This document shows positions 8,712 to 17,403 of a DNA stretch of 64,000 nt, piece after piece (position 1 is the first letter of the stretch; each line of letters opens with the position of its first letter). The stretch comes from M0027 sp021713415. Lineage in GTDB: Bacteria; Pseudomonadota; Gammaproteobacteria; Francisellales; Francisellaceae. The stretch is from NCBI GenBank assembly GCA_021713415.1, contig JAKJJQ010000007.1, forward strand, positions 1-64,000, in the 5' to 3' direction. The notes beneath the pieces were generated by a model. The model ran no database searches. It had not been told where the DNA came from and saw only the letters and a list, made by a program, of their open reading frames with translations. The position numbers were made by a program, and so were the translations under genes.

Positions 8712-8746
8712 GATGGAAACTGACAGATAAAGAGGCTAGACTAATA

Positions 8747-9070
8747 ATGGTAGTAGAAGAAATGATCCGCGACTGCCCGAAGGTTGCATTAGAAGTTGTT
8801 AAGCAATCAGATGCGAAGTTAACACCCATGTATAGTGTTGTTATGTTAAATGATGACTATACGCCGATGGAATTTGTAGTCTCTCTTTTAGAGACGGTAT
8901 TTCATCTAAATGAAAAGCAAGCAACAAAAGTGATGCTTCAAGCACATTATGATGGCAAAGCACTTTGTGGTGTTTATCCGCGTGATATTGCTGAAACAAA
9001 GGTGACTCAAGCTGTTGATGTAGCAAGAAAATGTGGTCATCCATTGTTGTGTGTGACACAGGCAAGTTAA
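8747..9070 (+). CDS. clpS: ATP-dependent Clp protease adaptor ClpS
   Basis: 107 residues. ClpS binds proteins with N-degron residues (Leu, Phe, Trp, Tyr) and hands them to ClpA-ClpP. The signature MLNDDYTPMEFV (N-D-D gripping the N-degron amino group), the AxxxMLQAHxxGxAxCGVYPxDIAETK helix-strand region and the ClpA N-domain contact surface are intact. An unstructured N-terminal extension of about 25 residues precedes the domain, as expected. The gene is followed after 128 bases by clpA, its partner, as in most gammaproteobacteria. Confidence 0.95.
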   Translation: MVVEEMIRDCPKVALEVVKQSDAKLTPMYSVVMLNDDYTPMEFVVSLLETVFHLNEKQATKVMLQAHYDGKALCGVYPRDIAETKVTQAVDVARKCGHPLLCVTQAS

Positions 9071-9139
9071 CAAAGTATAGAGGCTTTCTGCTGAAACAAA
9101 GGTAATAGCTTGTTTACTGCGTTGATAATTCGTATCAAG

Positions 9140-9158
9140 TAGGGTTAGAATAGGGTTA
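9140..9158 (+). repeat. Pair of TAGGGTTA direct repeats before clpA
   Basis: TAGGGTTA occurs at 9140-9147 and 9151-9158, an 11-base period (about one helical turn), 41 bases before the clpA start. A short dyad, TTGATA-ATTCG-TATCAA (9122-9138), lies directly upstream. These could be a regulator site in the clpS-clpA spacer or chance; no known site is recognised. Confidence 0.3.
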
Positions 9159-9198
9159 TCAGCTAAATTAAGCAATTACTAAGAGGAAGCTTAAGTCT

Positions 9199-11433
9199 AT
9201 GTTAAGTAAGGAACTAGAACAGACTTTAAACCTTGCGTTTAAAGAAGCCAGAGAACGTCGCTATGAATATCTAACAGTAGAGCATTTGCTCTATGCATTA
9301 TTAGTCGATGTATCAACAAAAAAAGTTTTAACTGCTTGTGGTGCTAATCTTGATCGTCTAAGAGGTGAATTATCTCGTTTTATTGATGAGACAACACCTA
9401 AAATTCCAGAAAGTGAAGAGAAAGATACGCAGCCTACTTTAGGGTTTCAGCGCGTATTACAACGTGCGGTATTTCATGTTCAATCATCCGGTAAAACAGA
9501 AGTTAATGGTGCAAATGTATTAGTTGCTATTTTTAGTGAACAAGATTCACAAGCTGTCCATTTTCTCAAACAAGAAGGTGTTACACGCCTTGATGTTGTC
9601 AATTATATCTCTCATGGGGTTACAAAAAGCCATCAGAATAAATCTCAAGAAGAACCAATTGCTGATAGTGATGCATCAAAAGAGCCATCGCCATTAGAGT
9701 TATATTCTGTCAACTTGAATGAACGTGCGCGCCAAGGAAAGATTGATCCATTGATTGGTCGAGAAGATGAGTTGGAGCGTGTTGTTCAAGTTTTATGTAG
9801 AAGACGTAAGAATAATCCTTTACTTGTCGGTGAAGCAGGTGTTGGAAAAACAGCCATTGCAGAAGGTTTAGCGAAGAAAATTGTTGAAGAAGATGTGCCT
9901 GATGTGATTAAAGATGGCATTATCTATGCGCTTGATTTAGGAGCGTTATTAGCTGGGACAAAATATCGAGGTGATTTTGAGAAGCGCTTTAAAGCGGTAT
10001 TAAAACAATTACAAGAAGAACCAGGTGCTATTTTATTTATTGATGAAATTCATACAATTATCGGTGCTGGTGCAGCTTCAGGTGGTGTCATGGATGCATC
10101 AAACTTAATTAAGCCATTATTAGCTAGTGGCGAATTACGTTGTGCAGGCTCTACAACTTATCATGAATATCGAAGCATTTTTGAAAAAGATCATGCATTG
10201 GCGAGGCGTTTTCAAAAAGTCGATATTGAAGAGCCATCAATTGATCAGACTTATCAAATCTTAAAGGGACTAAAACCCTATTTTGAAAAACACCATAATA
10301 TTAAATATACTTTACCTGCCTTAAAAGCGGCATCTGAGTTATCCGCTAAACATATTACAGAGCGTTTCTTACCAGATAAAGCCATTGATGTAATCGATGA
10401 GGTGGGTGCATTTCAAAGAACCATGCCGCAGAAGAAACGTAAAAAGGTAATCTCTGTACCTGATGTAGAGAATATGATTGCTAAAATGGCGCGCGTACCA
10501 ACAAAAAGTGTTTCAACTTCTGATAAAGAGTCACTGAATAATTTAGAACGTGATCTTAAAATGTTGGTTTATGGTCAAGATAGTGCAATCGAAGCTTTAG
10601 TCTCAACAATTAAATTAGCACGCGCTGGCTTAAGAGATCCAAATAAGCCGTGGGGTTCATTTTTATTTGCAGGGCCAACAGGTGTTGGTAAGACAGAAGT
10701 AACACAACAATTAGCACATTTGATGGGTATTGAATTATTGCGTTTTGATATGTCTGAATATATGGAGCGTCATACTGTTTCAAGATTGATTGGCTCACCG
10801 CCTGGCTATGTTGGTTATGAAGAAGGTGGTTTATTAACAGATCAAGTAATGAAGCATCCTTATTCAGTTATTTTATTAGATGAAATTGAAAAAGCACATC
10901 CGGATGTATTTAATCTATTATTGCAGGTAATGGATAATGGTACTTTAACCGATAATAATGGTCGAAAAGCTGATTTTCGTCATGTGGTATTAATTATGAC
11001 AACCAATGCTGGTGCTCAAGAGGCATCAAGAAATTCAGTTGGCTTTACAGAGCAAGATAATTCAACGGATAGCTTAGAAGTCATTAAGCGTGTCTTTACA
11101 CCAGAGTTTCGTAATCGCCTAGATGCAATCATTCAGTTTAGAGCATTGACAATTGATGATGTTAAGTGTGTTGTTGATAAGTTTATTGCACAACTTCAAG
11201 GTCAATTAGATCATCGAGGTGTGTCATTAGAGATTACTGATAATGTTAAAGCTTGGCTAGCCTTAAGAGGCTATGACGAAAAAATGGGTGCGCGCCCAAT
11301 GTCTCGACTAATTCAAGAAAAAATTAAAAAGCCATTAGCTGAAGAAATATTATTTGGTCGATTAATCTCAGGTGGTCGTGTACGCTTGGTTGAAAAACAA
11401 GATGAGCTTGAACTAGATTTTACGAGTGAATAG
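9199..11433 (+). CDS. clpA: ATP-dependent Clp protease ATP-binding subunit ClpA
   Basis: 744 residues. It is an AAA+ unfoldase that forms a hexamer feeding ClpP. The N-terminal Clp repeat domain (about 1-145, with the typical LxxAFxxAxxxRYEYLTVEHLLYAL) binds ClpS. D1 has Walker A GEAGVGKT (K217) and Walker B LFIDEIHTIIG. D2 has Walker A GPTGVGKT (K498), Walker B VILLDEIEKAHPDVF and the arginine-rich sensor FRNRLD. The ClpP-binding loop reads SVGFTEQDN where E. coli ClpA has an IGL-type tripeptide; VGF is a conservative variant. Preceded by a GAGGAAG ribosome-binding site. Confidence 0.95.
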   Translation: MLSKELEQTLNLAFKEARERRYEYLTVEHLLYALLVDVSTKKVLTACGANLDRLRGELSRFIDETTPKIPESEEKDTQPTLGFQRVLQRAVFHVQSSGKTEVNGANVLVAIFSEQDSQAVHFLKQEGVTRLDVVNYISHGVTKSHQNKSQEEPIADSDASKEPSPLELYSVNLNERARQGKIDPLIGREDELERVVQVLCRRRKNNPLLVGEAGVGKTAIAEGLAKKIVEEDVPDVIKDGIIYALDLGALLAGTKYRGDFEKRFKAVLKQLQEEPGAILFIDEIHTIIGAGAASGGVMDASNLIKPLLASGELRCAGSTTYHEYRSIFEKDHALARRFQKVDIEEPSIDQTYQILKGLKPYFEKHHNIKYTLPALKAASELSAKHITERFLPDKAIDVIDEVGAFQRTMPQKKRKKVISVPDVENMIAKMARVPTKSVSTSDKESLNNLERDLKMLVYGQDSAIEALVSTIKLARAGLRDPNKPWGSFLFAGPTGVGKTEVTQQLAHLMGIELLRFDMSEYMERHTVSRLIGSPPGYVGYEEGGLLTDQVMKHPYSVILLDEIEKAHPDVFNLLLQVMDNGTLTDNNGRKADFRHVVLIMTTNAGAQEASRNSVGFTEQDNSTDSLEVIKRVFTPEFRNRLDAIIQFRALTIDDVKCVVDKFIAQLQGQLDHRGVSLEITDNVKAWLALRGYDEKMGARPMSRLIQEKIKKPLAEEILFGRLISGGRVRLVEKQDELELDFTSE

Positions 11434-11485
11434 TAAAGATAATTAATGTGCGTTTGTAAAACTAATTTAGGGAGTCACATAAGCA

Positions 11486-11965
11486 ATGATCGCTGATGAA
11501 ATAAAAAAACTCAGTGAATTGAAAGAAGCAGGCATTCTGACAGAGGATGAGTTTAACCAAGCAAAAGAAAAACTATTAGGCCAGGCTAATTTAAAAACCA
11601 ATGTCTCTGGTGAGTTATTTGGACTAAATGAAAATATTTGGCTTACCTTAATGAATCTATCTATTTTGGCAGGTTTTGTTGTGCCAATATTAGGTCTGGT
11701 GTTGCCTTTTGTACTATGGCTTTTATCTAAAGAAGATTCACAGAAAGCAGATCAAATGGGTCGTAATTTAGTTAACTGGATTGCAAGTTTTATTATCTAT
11801 TTTGTGCTTTGTATTATTCTAATGGCAATTTTTATTGGTTGGTTACTTTTAATTGCCCTAGTTGCATTAACAGTTATTTTTGTGATTATTGGTGCAATTA
11901 AAGCAGCAAATGGTGAAATCTGGCCATATCCTTTATCCATTCCTTTTCTAAAAGTTGAATCTTAA
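11486..11965 (+). CDS. SHOCT-domain / DUF4870-like membrane protein
   Basis: 159 residues in two parts. Residues about 1-32 form a SHOCT-like short helix-turn-helix (LSELKEAGILTEDEFNQAKEKLL), a common appendage on membrane or secreted proteins. Residues about 45-145 resemble DUF4870/Tic20-like proteins, with three to four hydrophobic segments (about 50-75, 95-120, 118-142) and the NLVNW(I/Q) motif. The C-terminus ends with the family-like ANGEIWPYPLSIPF. No function is established. It starts 52 bases after clpA in the same direction, so it may be co-transcribed, but it is not a usual clp-operon member. Confidence 0.75.
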   Translation: MIADEIKKLSELKEAGILTEDEFNQAKEKLLGQANLKTNVSGELFGLNENIWLTLMNLSILAGFVVPILGLVLPFVLWLLSKEDSQKADQMGRNLVNWIASFIIYFVLCIILMAIFIGWLLLIALVALTVIFVIIGAIKAANGEIWPYPLSIPFLKVES

Positions 11966-12051
11966 AATAAATAGGTTTACCTTTAAGCGTAAAATTCGTT
12001 ATCCTTAGGCTTTTATTTTTGAGTAATTAATATAGGAGTGCTCTTTAAGCT

Positions 12052-13389
12052 ATGAGCAGAAAATTATTTGGTACCGATGGGATCAGGGGCTATATTGGGC
12101 GTTATCCAATCACACCAGAAGTTGCATTGCATCTAGGTTGGGCTGTTGGTAATGTGTTATGTAAAAATAAAAAAAAGGCCAAAGTCGTTATTGGTAAAGA
12201 TACAAGGCGCTCTTGTTATTTATTGGAGTCTGCACTTTCTGCTGGTTTAACAGCAAGTGGTGTTGATGTGTATTTATTAGGACCAATGCCGACACCAGCA
12301 GTTGCCTATCTAACACGTACTTTTCATGCTTCAGCAGGTATTGTAATTAGCGCATCTCATAATCCACATCATGATAATGGTATTAAGTTTTTCTCAGAAG
12401 ATGGCTTTAAATTAGATGATGAGCTTGAGCTTGAAATAGAGGCATTATTAGAAAAGCCGCTTGAATGTGTTGTGCCAGAAGAGATAGGTGCGATTGATCG
12501 TATTGATGATGCGCCAGGGCGTTATATTGAGTTCTGTAAAGCATCAATCCCGAATTCAGTGATGCTAAAGGGTGTAAAAATTGTATTAGATTGTGCTAAT
12601 GGTGCAGCTTATCATGTAGCGCCAAGTGTCTTTAGGGAATTAGGTGCACAGGTGATAGTTATTGCAGATACACCTAATGGCTTGAATATTAATGATCACT
12701 GTGGTGCTGTTTACCCTCAAGCAATGATTGAACGTGTACTTAAAGAAAAAGCAGATATTGGTATTGCATTAGATGGTGATGCAGATCGCTTGATTTTATC
12801 AGATAGTCAAGGTCGCTTAATCGATGGTGATGAAGTAATTTATTTATTGGCCGTACAAGCGAAAAAATCCAATCAACTACAAGGTGGTGTTGTTGGTACA
12901 GTTATGAGCAACTTTGCATTAGAATTAGCACTAAAACGGGTGGGTATAAATTTTGAGCGTGCTAAAGTTGGTGATCGTTATGTGATTGAAAAATTAAGAG
13001 AAAAACAATGGCGATTAGGAGGAGAGGCTTCAGGGCATGTTATTTGTTTAGATGCTAATACCACAGGGGATGGTATTATTGCTGCACTACAGGTGTTAGC
13101 TGTGATGATGATAGAAGAAAAATCATTAACTAAGTTACTAGAAGGGTTTCAAAAAATGCCACAATGTATGATCAATGTCCCACTAAATAAGCCGTTGAGT
13201 CAAAATGATTGGGAAAGCATTGAAAGTGAAGTTGCAGTAGTAGAGAGTAAGCTTGATAGTCACGGTCGAGTTGTCCTGCGCCCATCAGGTACTGAACCCG
13301 TTCTACGAGTCATGGTTGAGGCAGAAGATGAAAATTTAGCACAACAATATGCAAAACATTTAAGCCAGTTAGTAGCGCAGTTGCCCTAA
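12052..13389 (+). CDS. glmM: Phosphoglucosamine mutase
   Basis: 445 residues, the standard length. GlmM interconverts glucosamine-6-phosphate and glucosamine-1-phosphate on the way to UDP-GlcNAc for peptidoglycan and LPS. It shows the N-terminal KLFGTDGIRG, the phosphoserine loop SASHNP with the catalytic Ser at residue 102, the metal-binding DGDADR, the sugar-binding GEASGH and the phosphate-binding RPSGTEPV. UDP-GlcNAc made through this gene also feeds wecB and other sugar genes in the polysaccharide locus. It converges with the minus-strand gene 18 bases downstream. Confidence 0.97.
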   Translation: MSRKLFGTDGIRGYIGRYPITPEVALHLGWAVGNVLCKNKKKAKVVIGKDTRRSCYLLESALSAGLTASGVDVYLLGPMPTPAVAYLTRTFHASAGIVISASHNPHHDNGIKFFSEDGFKLDDELELEIEALLEKPLECVVPEEIGAIDRIDDAPGRYIEFCKASIPNSVMLKGVKIVLDCANGAAYHVAPSVFRELGAQVIVIADTPNGLNINDHCGAVYPQAMIERVLKEKADIGIALDGDADRLILSDSQGRLIDGDEVIYLLAVQAKKSNQLQGGVVGTVMSNFALELALKRVGINFERAKVGDRYVIEKLREKQWRLGGEASGHVICLDANTTGDGIIAALQVLAVMMIEEKSLTKLLEGFQKMPQCMINVPLNKPLSQNDWESIESEVAVVESKLDSHGRVVLRPSGTEPVLRVMVEAEDENLAQQYAKHLSQLVAQLP

Positions 13390-13407
13390 AAAGCTTGTTA
13401 TTAAATT

Positions 13408-14175
13408 TTATGACTTAGCTTCTGGCTGTGTTTCTTGGTTACTATGGTTACTTTGGCTTATTTGATGGAATAGTTGTCCAGGGTCAGTTTTCTGATCGAG
13501 TTCTTTATTATGAATTTCATTCATTTTTTGTTCAACTGTTTGGTTTAGTTTTTTGTATATGTTTTGAAGAAATTGAGGATTATTTATTTCTTCTAAAGTA
13601 ACATATTCAGGGCGATTATTATTAAATTCATGTAATAAATTTTTAACAGGTTTGCCACTTTTTAATGCATCAAAGTCAGTAATATAAATTAAAGCTTCAT
13701 TTTCTTTCATTTCTCCGAATATAATTTCTTGTTCCCTCTTTATCTTATCTATAATTGGAGATGATTCATCAGTACTCATAATAAGCTCTACGGCCATACT
13801 TGGTAGAGAAATTTTATGCTTAGGAATGCCAATTAATAGACCTGATTTTTCTGTAGTTAAAAGTGGTGCCCCTAAATATCCAGCCTCAAGGTCTTCAATA
13901 CTTTTGCAGCCACCATAGACTAATGGCTTTTGTCCGTTGGCTTTATTATAAGCAACATATTCACCAATTTGCTGTAGTGTCATTGGGAATTCAAATGATC
14001 TAGCTTCAAGACCATTTTTAGGTGTGCCTGTATGGATACGATAGACCGGTTCACCTTCTGGTAAAAATAATTCATTTTGAGTTGCATAGTCTTGAACTGT
14101 TTGTCCTGAAAATGCCTTAATTAGCATGTCATAAGCAATTTGAGAAACTGCAACAAATCTTTCTATTGGTTTCAT
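13408..14175 (-). CDS. Unrecognised soluble protein between glmM and tpiA
   Basis: 255 residues from the ATG at 14175. A TTG four codons upstream was rejected because GGAG sits 6 bases before the ATG. No signal peptide or membrane segment. The N-terminal two thirds alternate strands and helices and contain PVYRIHTGTPKNGLEA, PLVYGGCKSIEDLEAG and GAPLLTTEKSGLLIGIP, which could belong to an enzyme-like fold. I cannot place it in a family. The last 50 residues are polar and rich in Q, N, K and S, probably disordered. It runs against all its neighbours and splits the otherwise compact glmM-tpiA-secG block, which suggests an insertion or a lineage-specific gene. Confidence 0.6.
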   Translation of the reverse strand: MKPIERFVAVSQIAYDMLIKAFSGQTVQDYATQNELFLPEGEPVYRIHTGTPKNGLEARSFEFPMTLQQIGEYVAYNKANGQKPLVYGGCKSIEDLEAGYLGAPLLTTEKSGLLIGIPKHKISLPSMAVELIMSTDESSPIIDKIKREQEIIFGEMKENEALIYITDFDALKSGKPVKNLLHEFNNNRPEYVTLEEINNPQFLQNIYKKLNQTVEQKMNEIHNKELDQKTDPGQLFHQISQSNHSNQETQPEAKS

Positions 14176-14208
14176 ATTAATCTCCAATTAATTAATTATT
14201 GTATATTT

Positions 14209-14238
14209 AATATACTATATAATTTATATTAAATGCAA
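14209..14238 (-). promoter_or_regulatory. Promoter candidate for the minus-strand gene at 13408-14175
   Basis: Reading the minus strand, TTGCAT (14238-14233) and TATATT (14214-14209) are 18 bases apart and end 33 bases before the ATG. The whole 14176-14414 gap is extremely AT-rich, so the match could be chance. The tpiA promoter must also lie in this gap; TAAAAT hexamers at 14368 and 14386 are candidates without a convincing -35. Confidence 0.3.
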
Positions 14239-14414
14239 ATAAAATTGATTTTTTTATATCAAAAATACTTAAATGATGATTTATTGTTTGATTTTGATGA
14301 TAAAAATAATACAAAAATATTTTATCTGAATATTATAAATAAGATGGTTTCAAGTCTAAGTTTAAGTTAAAATCCATTTATCAAGTAAAATGAGTAGTTA
14401 ATTTGGGAGCAAAA

Positions 14415-15158
14415 ATGTGTAAACCATTGGTAATGGGTAATTGGAAATCCTATGGTAGCCTTGCTTTTGCAAAGAATTTATGTGAGTCGATTCAAAATAT
14501 TAATACAGAGAAAGTTGATGTTATCTTATTTGTGCCATACCCTTATTTAAATTTTGTCTCAACAATACTAGATGCTAAAGGTATTGGCTATGGTGCGCAG
14601 AATGTTAGTGCCTATTCTGAAGGAGCTTATACGGGTGAAGTACACAGTCAAATGTTGGCAGATTTAGGCATAAATCATGTGCTTATTGGTCATTCTGAGC
14701 GTAGAAGTTTATTTGCAGAAGATAATCTCACTGTATCAAAAAAAGTCAAATTAGCGTTAGATGCAGGCTTATCAGTTGTCTTATGTGTTGGAGAGAGTAA
14801 AGATCAAAGAGAAAGTAATCAGCAAACTGAAATTGTTAAAATACAGCTACAAAGTGTATTAAGAGATATAAAAGATGATCAATTGCAACGATTAACGATT
14901 GCCTATGAGCCAGTATGGGCAATTGGTACTGGCTTAGCTGCAACGGCTAATGATGTTTTAGAAATGCATCGTTTTATTCGCCAAACATTGCAAAATCACA
15001 ATCAGAAACTTGCTAAAATGATAAGAATCGTTTATGGTGGCAGCGTAAAACCTCAAAATGCTTCTGAGTTATTTCAGTTAGAGAATGTTGATGGTGGTTT
15101 AATTGGTGGTGCATCTTTAGATGCAGATAAGTTTGTACAAATTGTAAATATGGCATAG
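14415..15158 (+). CDS. tpiA: Triosephosphate isomerase
   Basis: 247 residues from ATG 14415, chosen over an in-frame TTG at 14403, which is itself next to the ribosome-binding site GGGAGC. Interconverts dihydroxyacetone phosphate and glyceraldehyde-3-phosphate in glycolysis. The catalytic residues are present: K11 in GNWKSYG, H93 in GHSERRS and E165 in AYEPVWAIGTG. The phosphate loop GGSVKPQNA and the closing DGGLIGGASL are canonical. It is followed after 5 bases by secG, a common linkage in gammaproteobacteria. Confidence 0.96.
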   Translation: MCKPLVMGNWKSYGSLAFAKNLCESIQNINTEKVDVILFVPYPYLNFVSTILDAKGIGYGAQNVSAYSEGAYTGEVHSQMLADLGINHVLIGHSERRSLFAEDNLTVSKKVKLALDAGLSVVLCVGESKDQRESNQQTEIVKIQLQSVLRDIKDDQLQRLTIAYEPVWAIGTGLAATANDVLEMHRFIRQTLQNHNQKLAKMIRIVYGGSVKPQNASELFQLENVDGGLIGGASLDADKFVQIVNMA

Positions 15159-15163
15159 ATACA

Positions 15164-15556
15164 ATGATAGAATTGGTGCTTATACTACACATTATTATTG
15201 CAATTGCAATTATTGCTTTGGTTTTACTTCAGCATGGTAAAGGTGCAGATATGGGTGCATCATTTGGCAGCGGAAGTTCTACAACAGTCTTTGGTTCAAA
15301 AGGGGCTGCTCCATTTTTATTAAAATTAACTGGTTTATTGGCTGCTTTATTTTTTATTACAGCATTAACATTGGGGCATTTAAGCTCATTAAAAGCTCAA
15401 GAATCTCTGCAGCTGCCAGTAACGCAAACAACAACAAAGCCTGTAACAGCTAAAGATAAAACTGAGGTTAATCAGTTATTGGATCATTCTAATAGCAGTA
15501 ATAATTTAATTGAGCAGATTCAAAAGCAGAGTTCTTCATCATCTGAAGATAAATAA
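15164..15556 (+). CDS. secG: Preprotein translocase subunit SecG
   Basis: 130 residues. SecG is the small SecYEG subunit that aids SecA-driven protein export through the inner membrane. It has two transmembrane helices (about residues 2-22 and 55-75) joined by the conserved cytoplasmic loop VLLQHGKGADMGASFGSG and SKGAAPFLLKLT. The C-terminal tail of about 55 residues is polar, rich in T, Q, N and S, and divergent as usual. It lies between tpiA and tRNA-Leu, the expected order. Confidence 0.95.
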   Translation: MIELVLILHIIIAIAIIALVLLQHGKGADMGASFGSGSSTTVFGSKGAAPFLLKLTGLLAALFFITALTLGHLSSLKAQESLQLPVTQTTTKPVTAKDKTEVNQLLDHSNSSNNLIEQIQKQSSSSSEDK

Positions 15557-15605
15557 TCAGCGTAATATTTTAAAAGCTAAGTAGCGTCACATCTATGAAA
15601 CTATT

Positions 15606-15692
15606 GCCGAAGTGGTGGAATTGGTAGACACGCTATCTTGAGGGGGTAGTGGGCGTATGTCCGTGCGGGTTCAAGTCCCGCCTTCGGCACCA
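15606..15692 (+). tRNA. tRNA-Leu (anticodon GAG)
   Basis: 87 bases with a full cloverleaf. The acceptor stem GCCGAAG pairs with CTTCGGC, followed by discriminator A and an encoded CCA (15690-15692). The anticodon stem CTATC/GGTAG frames the loop TTGAGGG, giving anticodon GAG at 15640-15642. The long variable arm typical of class II tRNA-Leu and the T-loop GTTCAAGTCC are present. The secG - tRNA-Leu(GAG) linkage is conserved in many gammaproteobacteria. Confidence 0.97.
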
Positions 15693-15737
15693 AATTGGCC
15701 AATCTTGTTGAAGATATGATTTTAAGCTAAAGTTTGA

Positions 15738-15766
15738 GTGGAAATTTAAGCTTATCATTATATAAT
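15738..15766 (+). promoter_or_regulatory. Promoter candidate for the nuo operon
   Basis: A perfect TATAAT (15761-15766) lies 17 bases after a weak -35-like GTGGAA (15738-15743), about 50 bases before nuoA. It is placed between the tRNA gene and nuoA, where the operon promoter is expected. Confidence 0.45.
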
Positions 15767-15817
15767 GTTGGCAGAAGTAATAGGATGTAAGGTTATCGTA
15801 TCATTAAGGAATAGCCT

Positions 15818-16189
15818 ATGTTGTATGAGAATTATCTACCGGTATTGGTATTTTTAATATTATCGTCTTTAGTTGGCATTGGTGCTGCTGTAGCAGGTAA
15901 AATGGTTTCTAAGTTTGTTGGTGCAGATCGTCCCAGTGAGGAGAAAAACTCACCCTTTGAATGCGGCTTTCCTGAGTTTGAAGATGCGCGAATGAAATTT
16001 GATGTGCGTTATTATTTGGTTGCTATATTATTTTTAGTTTTTGATCTTGAGATTGCATTTTTATTTCCATGGTCGGCCGTTTTATCTAAGTTATCATTAA
16101 TTGCCTTTTTATCAATGATGGTCTTTTTATTTGTCTTATTAATTGGCTTTATTTATGAGTGGAAAAAAGGAGCGTTAGAATGGGAGTAA
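15818..16189 (+). CDS. nuoA: NADH-quinone oxidoreductase subunit A
   Basis: 123 residues, first gene of the complex I operon. Three transmembrane helices (about 8-30, 65-85, 92-115) surround the conserved loop KNSPFECGFPEF, which sits near the quinone channel. The YYLVAILFLVFDLEIAFLFPW helix is characteristic. The ribosome-binding site is AAGGAA. The last 10 bases overlap nuoB, consistent with translational coupling. Confidence 0.96.
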   Translation: MLYENYLPVLVFLILSSLVGIGAAVAGKMVSKFVGADRPSEEKNSPFECGFPEFEDARMKFDVRYYLVAILFLVFDLEIAFLFPWSAVLSKLSLIAFLSMMVFLFVLLIGFIYEWKKGALEWE

Positions 16190-16662
16190 ATGACAAACTT
16201 GCTTCTCGAGGATTTCTAACTACTAGTGCGGATGAATTAATTAACTGGGTGAGAACAGGTTCTTTATGGCCAATGACATTTGGTTTAGCATGTTGTGCAG
16301 TTGAAATGATGCAAGCAGGAGCTGCACGTTATGATCTTGATCGTTTTGGTGTGGTTTTTAGGCCTTCACCTAGGCAAAGTGATGTGATGATTGTTGCAGG
16401 TACTTTATGTAATAAGATGGCACCAGCATTACGTAAAGTATATGATCAAATGCCAGATCCAAAATGGGTTATTTCAATGGGTTCTTGTGCTAATGGTGGT
16501 GGCTATTATCATTATTCTTATTCAGTTGTCAGAGGTTGTGATCGTATTGTGCCAGTTGATATTTATGTCCCAGGCTGCCCACCGACAGCAGAAGCTTTAT
16601 TATATGGTATTATTCAATTGCAGAATAAAATAAAAAGAACCAATACCATTGCGCGTGGCTAA
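16180..16662 (+). CDS. nuoB: NADH-quinone oxidoreductase subunit B
   Basis: 160 residues from ATG 16180 (AAGGAG 7 bases upstream), chosen over an internal GTG at 16159. It carries cluster N2, the last iron-sulfur centre before quinone. The ligands are visible: the tandem cysteines in FGLACCAVEMM, the cysteine in SMGSCANGGGYY and that in VPGCPPTAEALL. It is a hydrophilic subunit at the base of the peripheral arm. It overlaps nuoA and is followed 12 bases later by nuoC. Confidence 0.97.
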   Translation: MGVNDKLASRGFLTTSADELINWVRTGSLWPMTFGLACCAVEMMQAGAARYDLDRFGVVFRPSPRQSDVMIVAGTLCNKMAPALRKVYDQMPDPKWVISMGSCANGGGYYHYSYSVVRGCDRIVPVDIYVPGCPPTAEALLYGIIQLQNKIKRTNTIARG

Positions 16663-16674
16663 AGGAGTAAAGCT

Positions 16675-17403
16675 ATGATGACAGATCGCCAAATACAGAT
16701 TAATTCAAAGTTAAGTGAGCTTTTAGAGCAAATTAAAGCGCTTGATTATGATTCATTAGCGATTGAGCATGCTTATCATGAGCTAACGATAACGATTGCA
16801 AAAGATAGACTATTTTTCTTTCTTAAACAGTTAAAAAAACAATTTGATTTTGAAATATTAATTGATATTACAGGTGTTGATTATCTAACTTATGGCCACG
16901 AGCAGTGGCTAACAGCGAAAGCAACTTCAACGGGGTTTTCAAGAGGTGTTGATCAATCTGATCATACAGTTGATACAGCACACCACTGGGATAAGCCGCG
17001 CTTTGGTGTTTGCTATCATTTATTGTCGATTAAAAATAATTTGCGTCTACGGGTTAAAACTTATTTAGATGAATCAGAGCTAATTTTACCAAGTGTTGTT
17101 GAATTATGGACAGTCGCTGATTGGTATGAGCGTGAAGTGTTTGATCTTTTTGGAATTTTATTTGATAATCACCCAGACTTACGTCGTATTTTAACGGATT
17201 ATGGTTTTACAGGGCATCCTTTTAGAAAAGATTTTCCAATCTCAGGGCATGTTGAGATGCGTTATGATGAAAGCTTAAAGCGCGTTATTTATGAGCCAGT
17301 TGAGCTTGAGGAGCGTGTCCTAGTGCCTAGAGTGATACGAGATGATAATCGCTATGATAGTGATATACAACTTCCACTATCTGATGATAAAGAGAGAAAA
17401 TAA
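16675..17403 (+). CDS. nuoC: NADH-quinone oxidoreductase subunit C
   Basis: 242 residues, the 30 kDa subunit of the peripheral arm, separate from nuoD (not the fused NuoCD of enterobacteria). The signature ERExxDLFGIxFxxHPDLRRILTDYGFxGHPxRKDFP occupies about residues 152-190. An insertion of about 30 residues around 80-105 lengthens it relative to many homologues. Two adjacent ATGs (16675, 16678) are possible starts; the first is closer to the AGGAG. It overlaps nuoD by one base. Confidence 0.95.
   Translation: MMTDRQIQINSKLSELLEQIKALDYDSLAIEHAYHELTITIAKDRLFFFLKQLKKQFDFEILIDITGVDYLTYGHEQWLTAKATSTGFSRGVDQSDHTVDTAHHWDKPRFGVCYHLLSIKNNLRLRVKTYLDESELILPSVVELWTVADWYEREVFDLFGILFDNHPDLRRILTDYGFTGHPFRKDFPISGHVEMRYDESLKRVIYEPVELEERVLVPRVIRDDNRYDSDIQLPLSDDKERK

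Noticed and set aside
16391..16633. Out-of-frame ORF inside nuoB
   Set aside because: Same-strand shadow of a clearly conserved gene.
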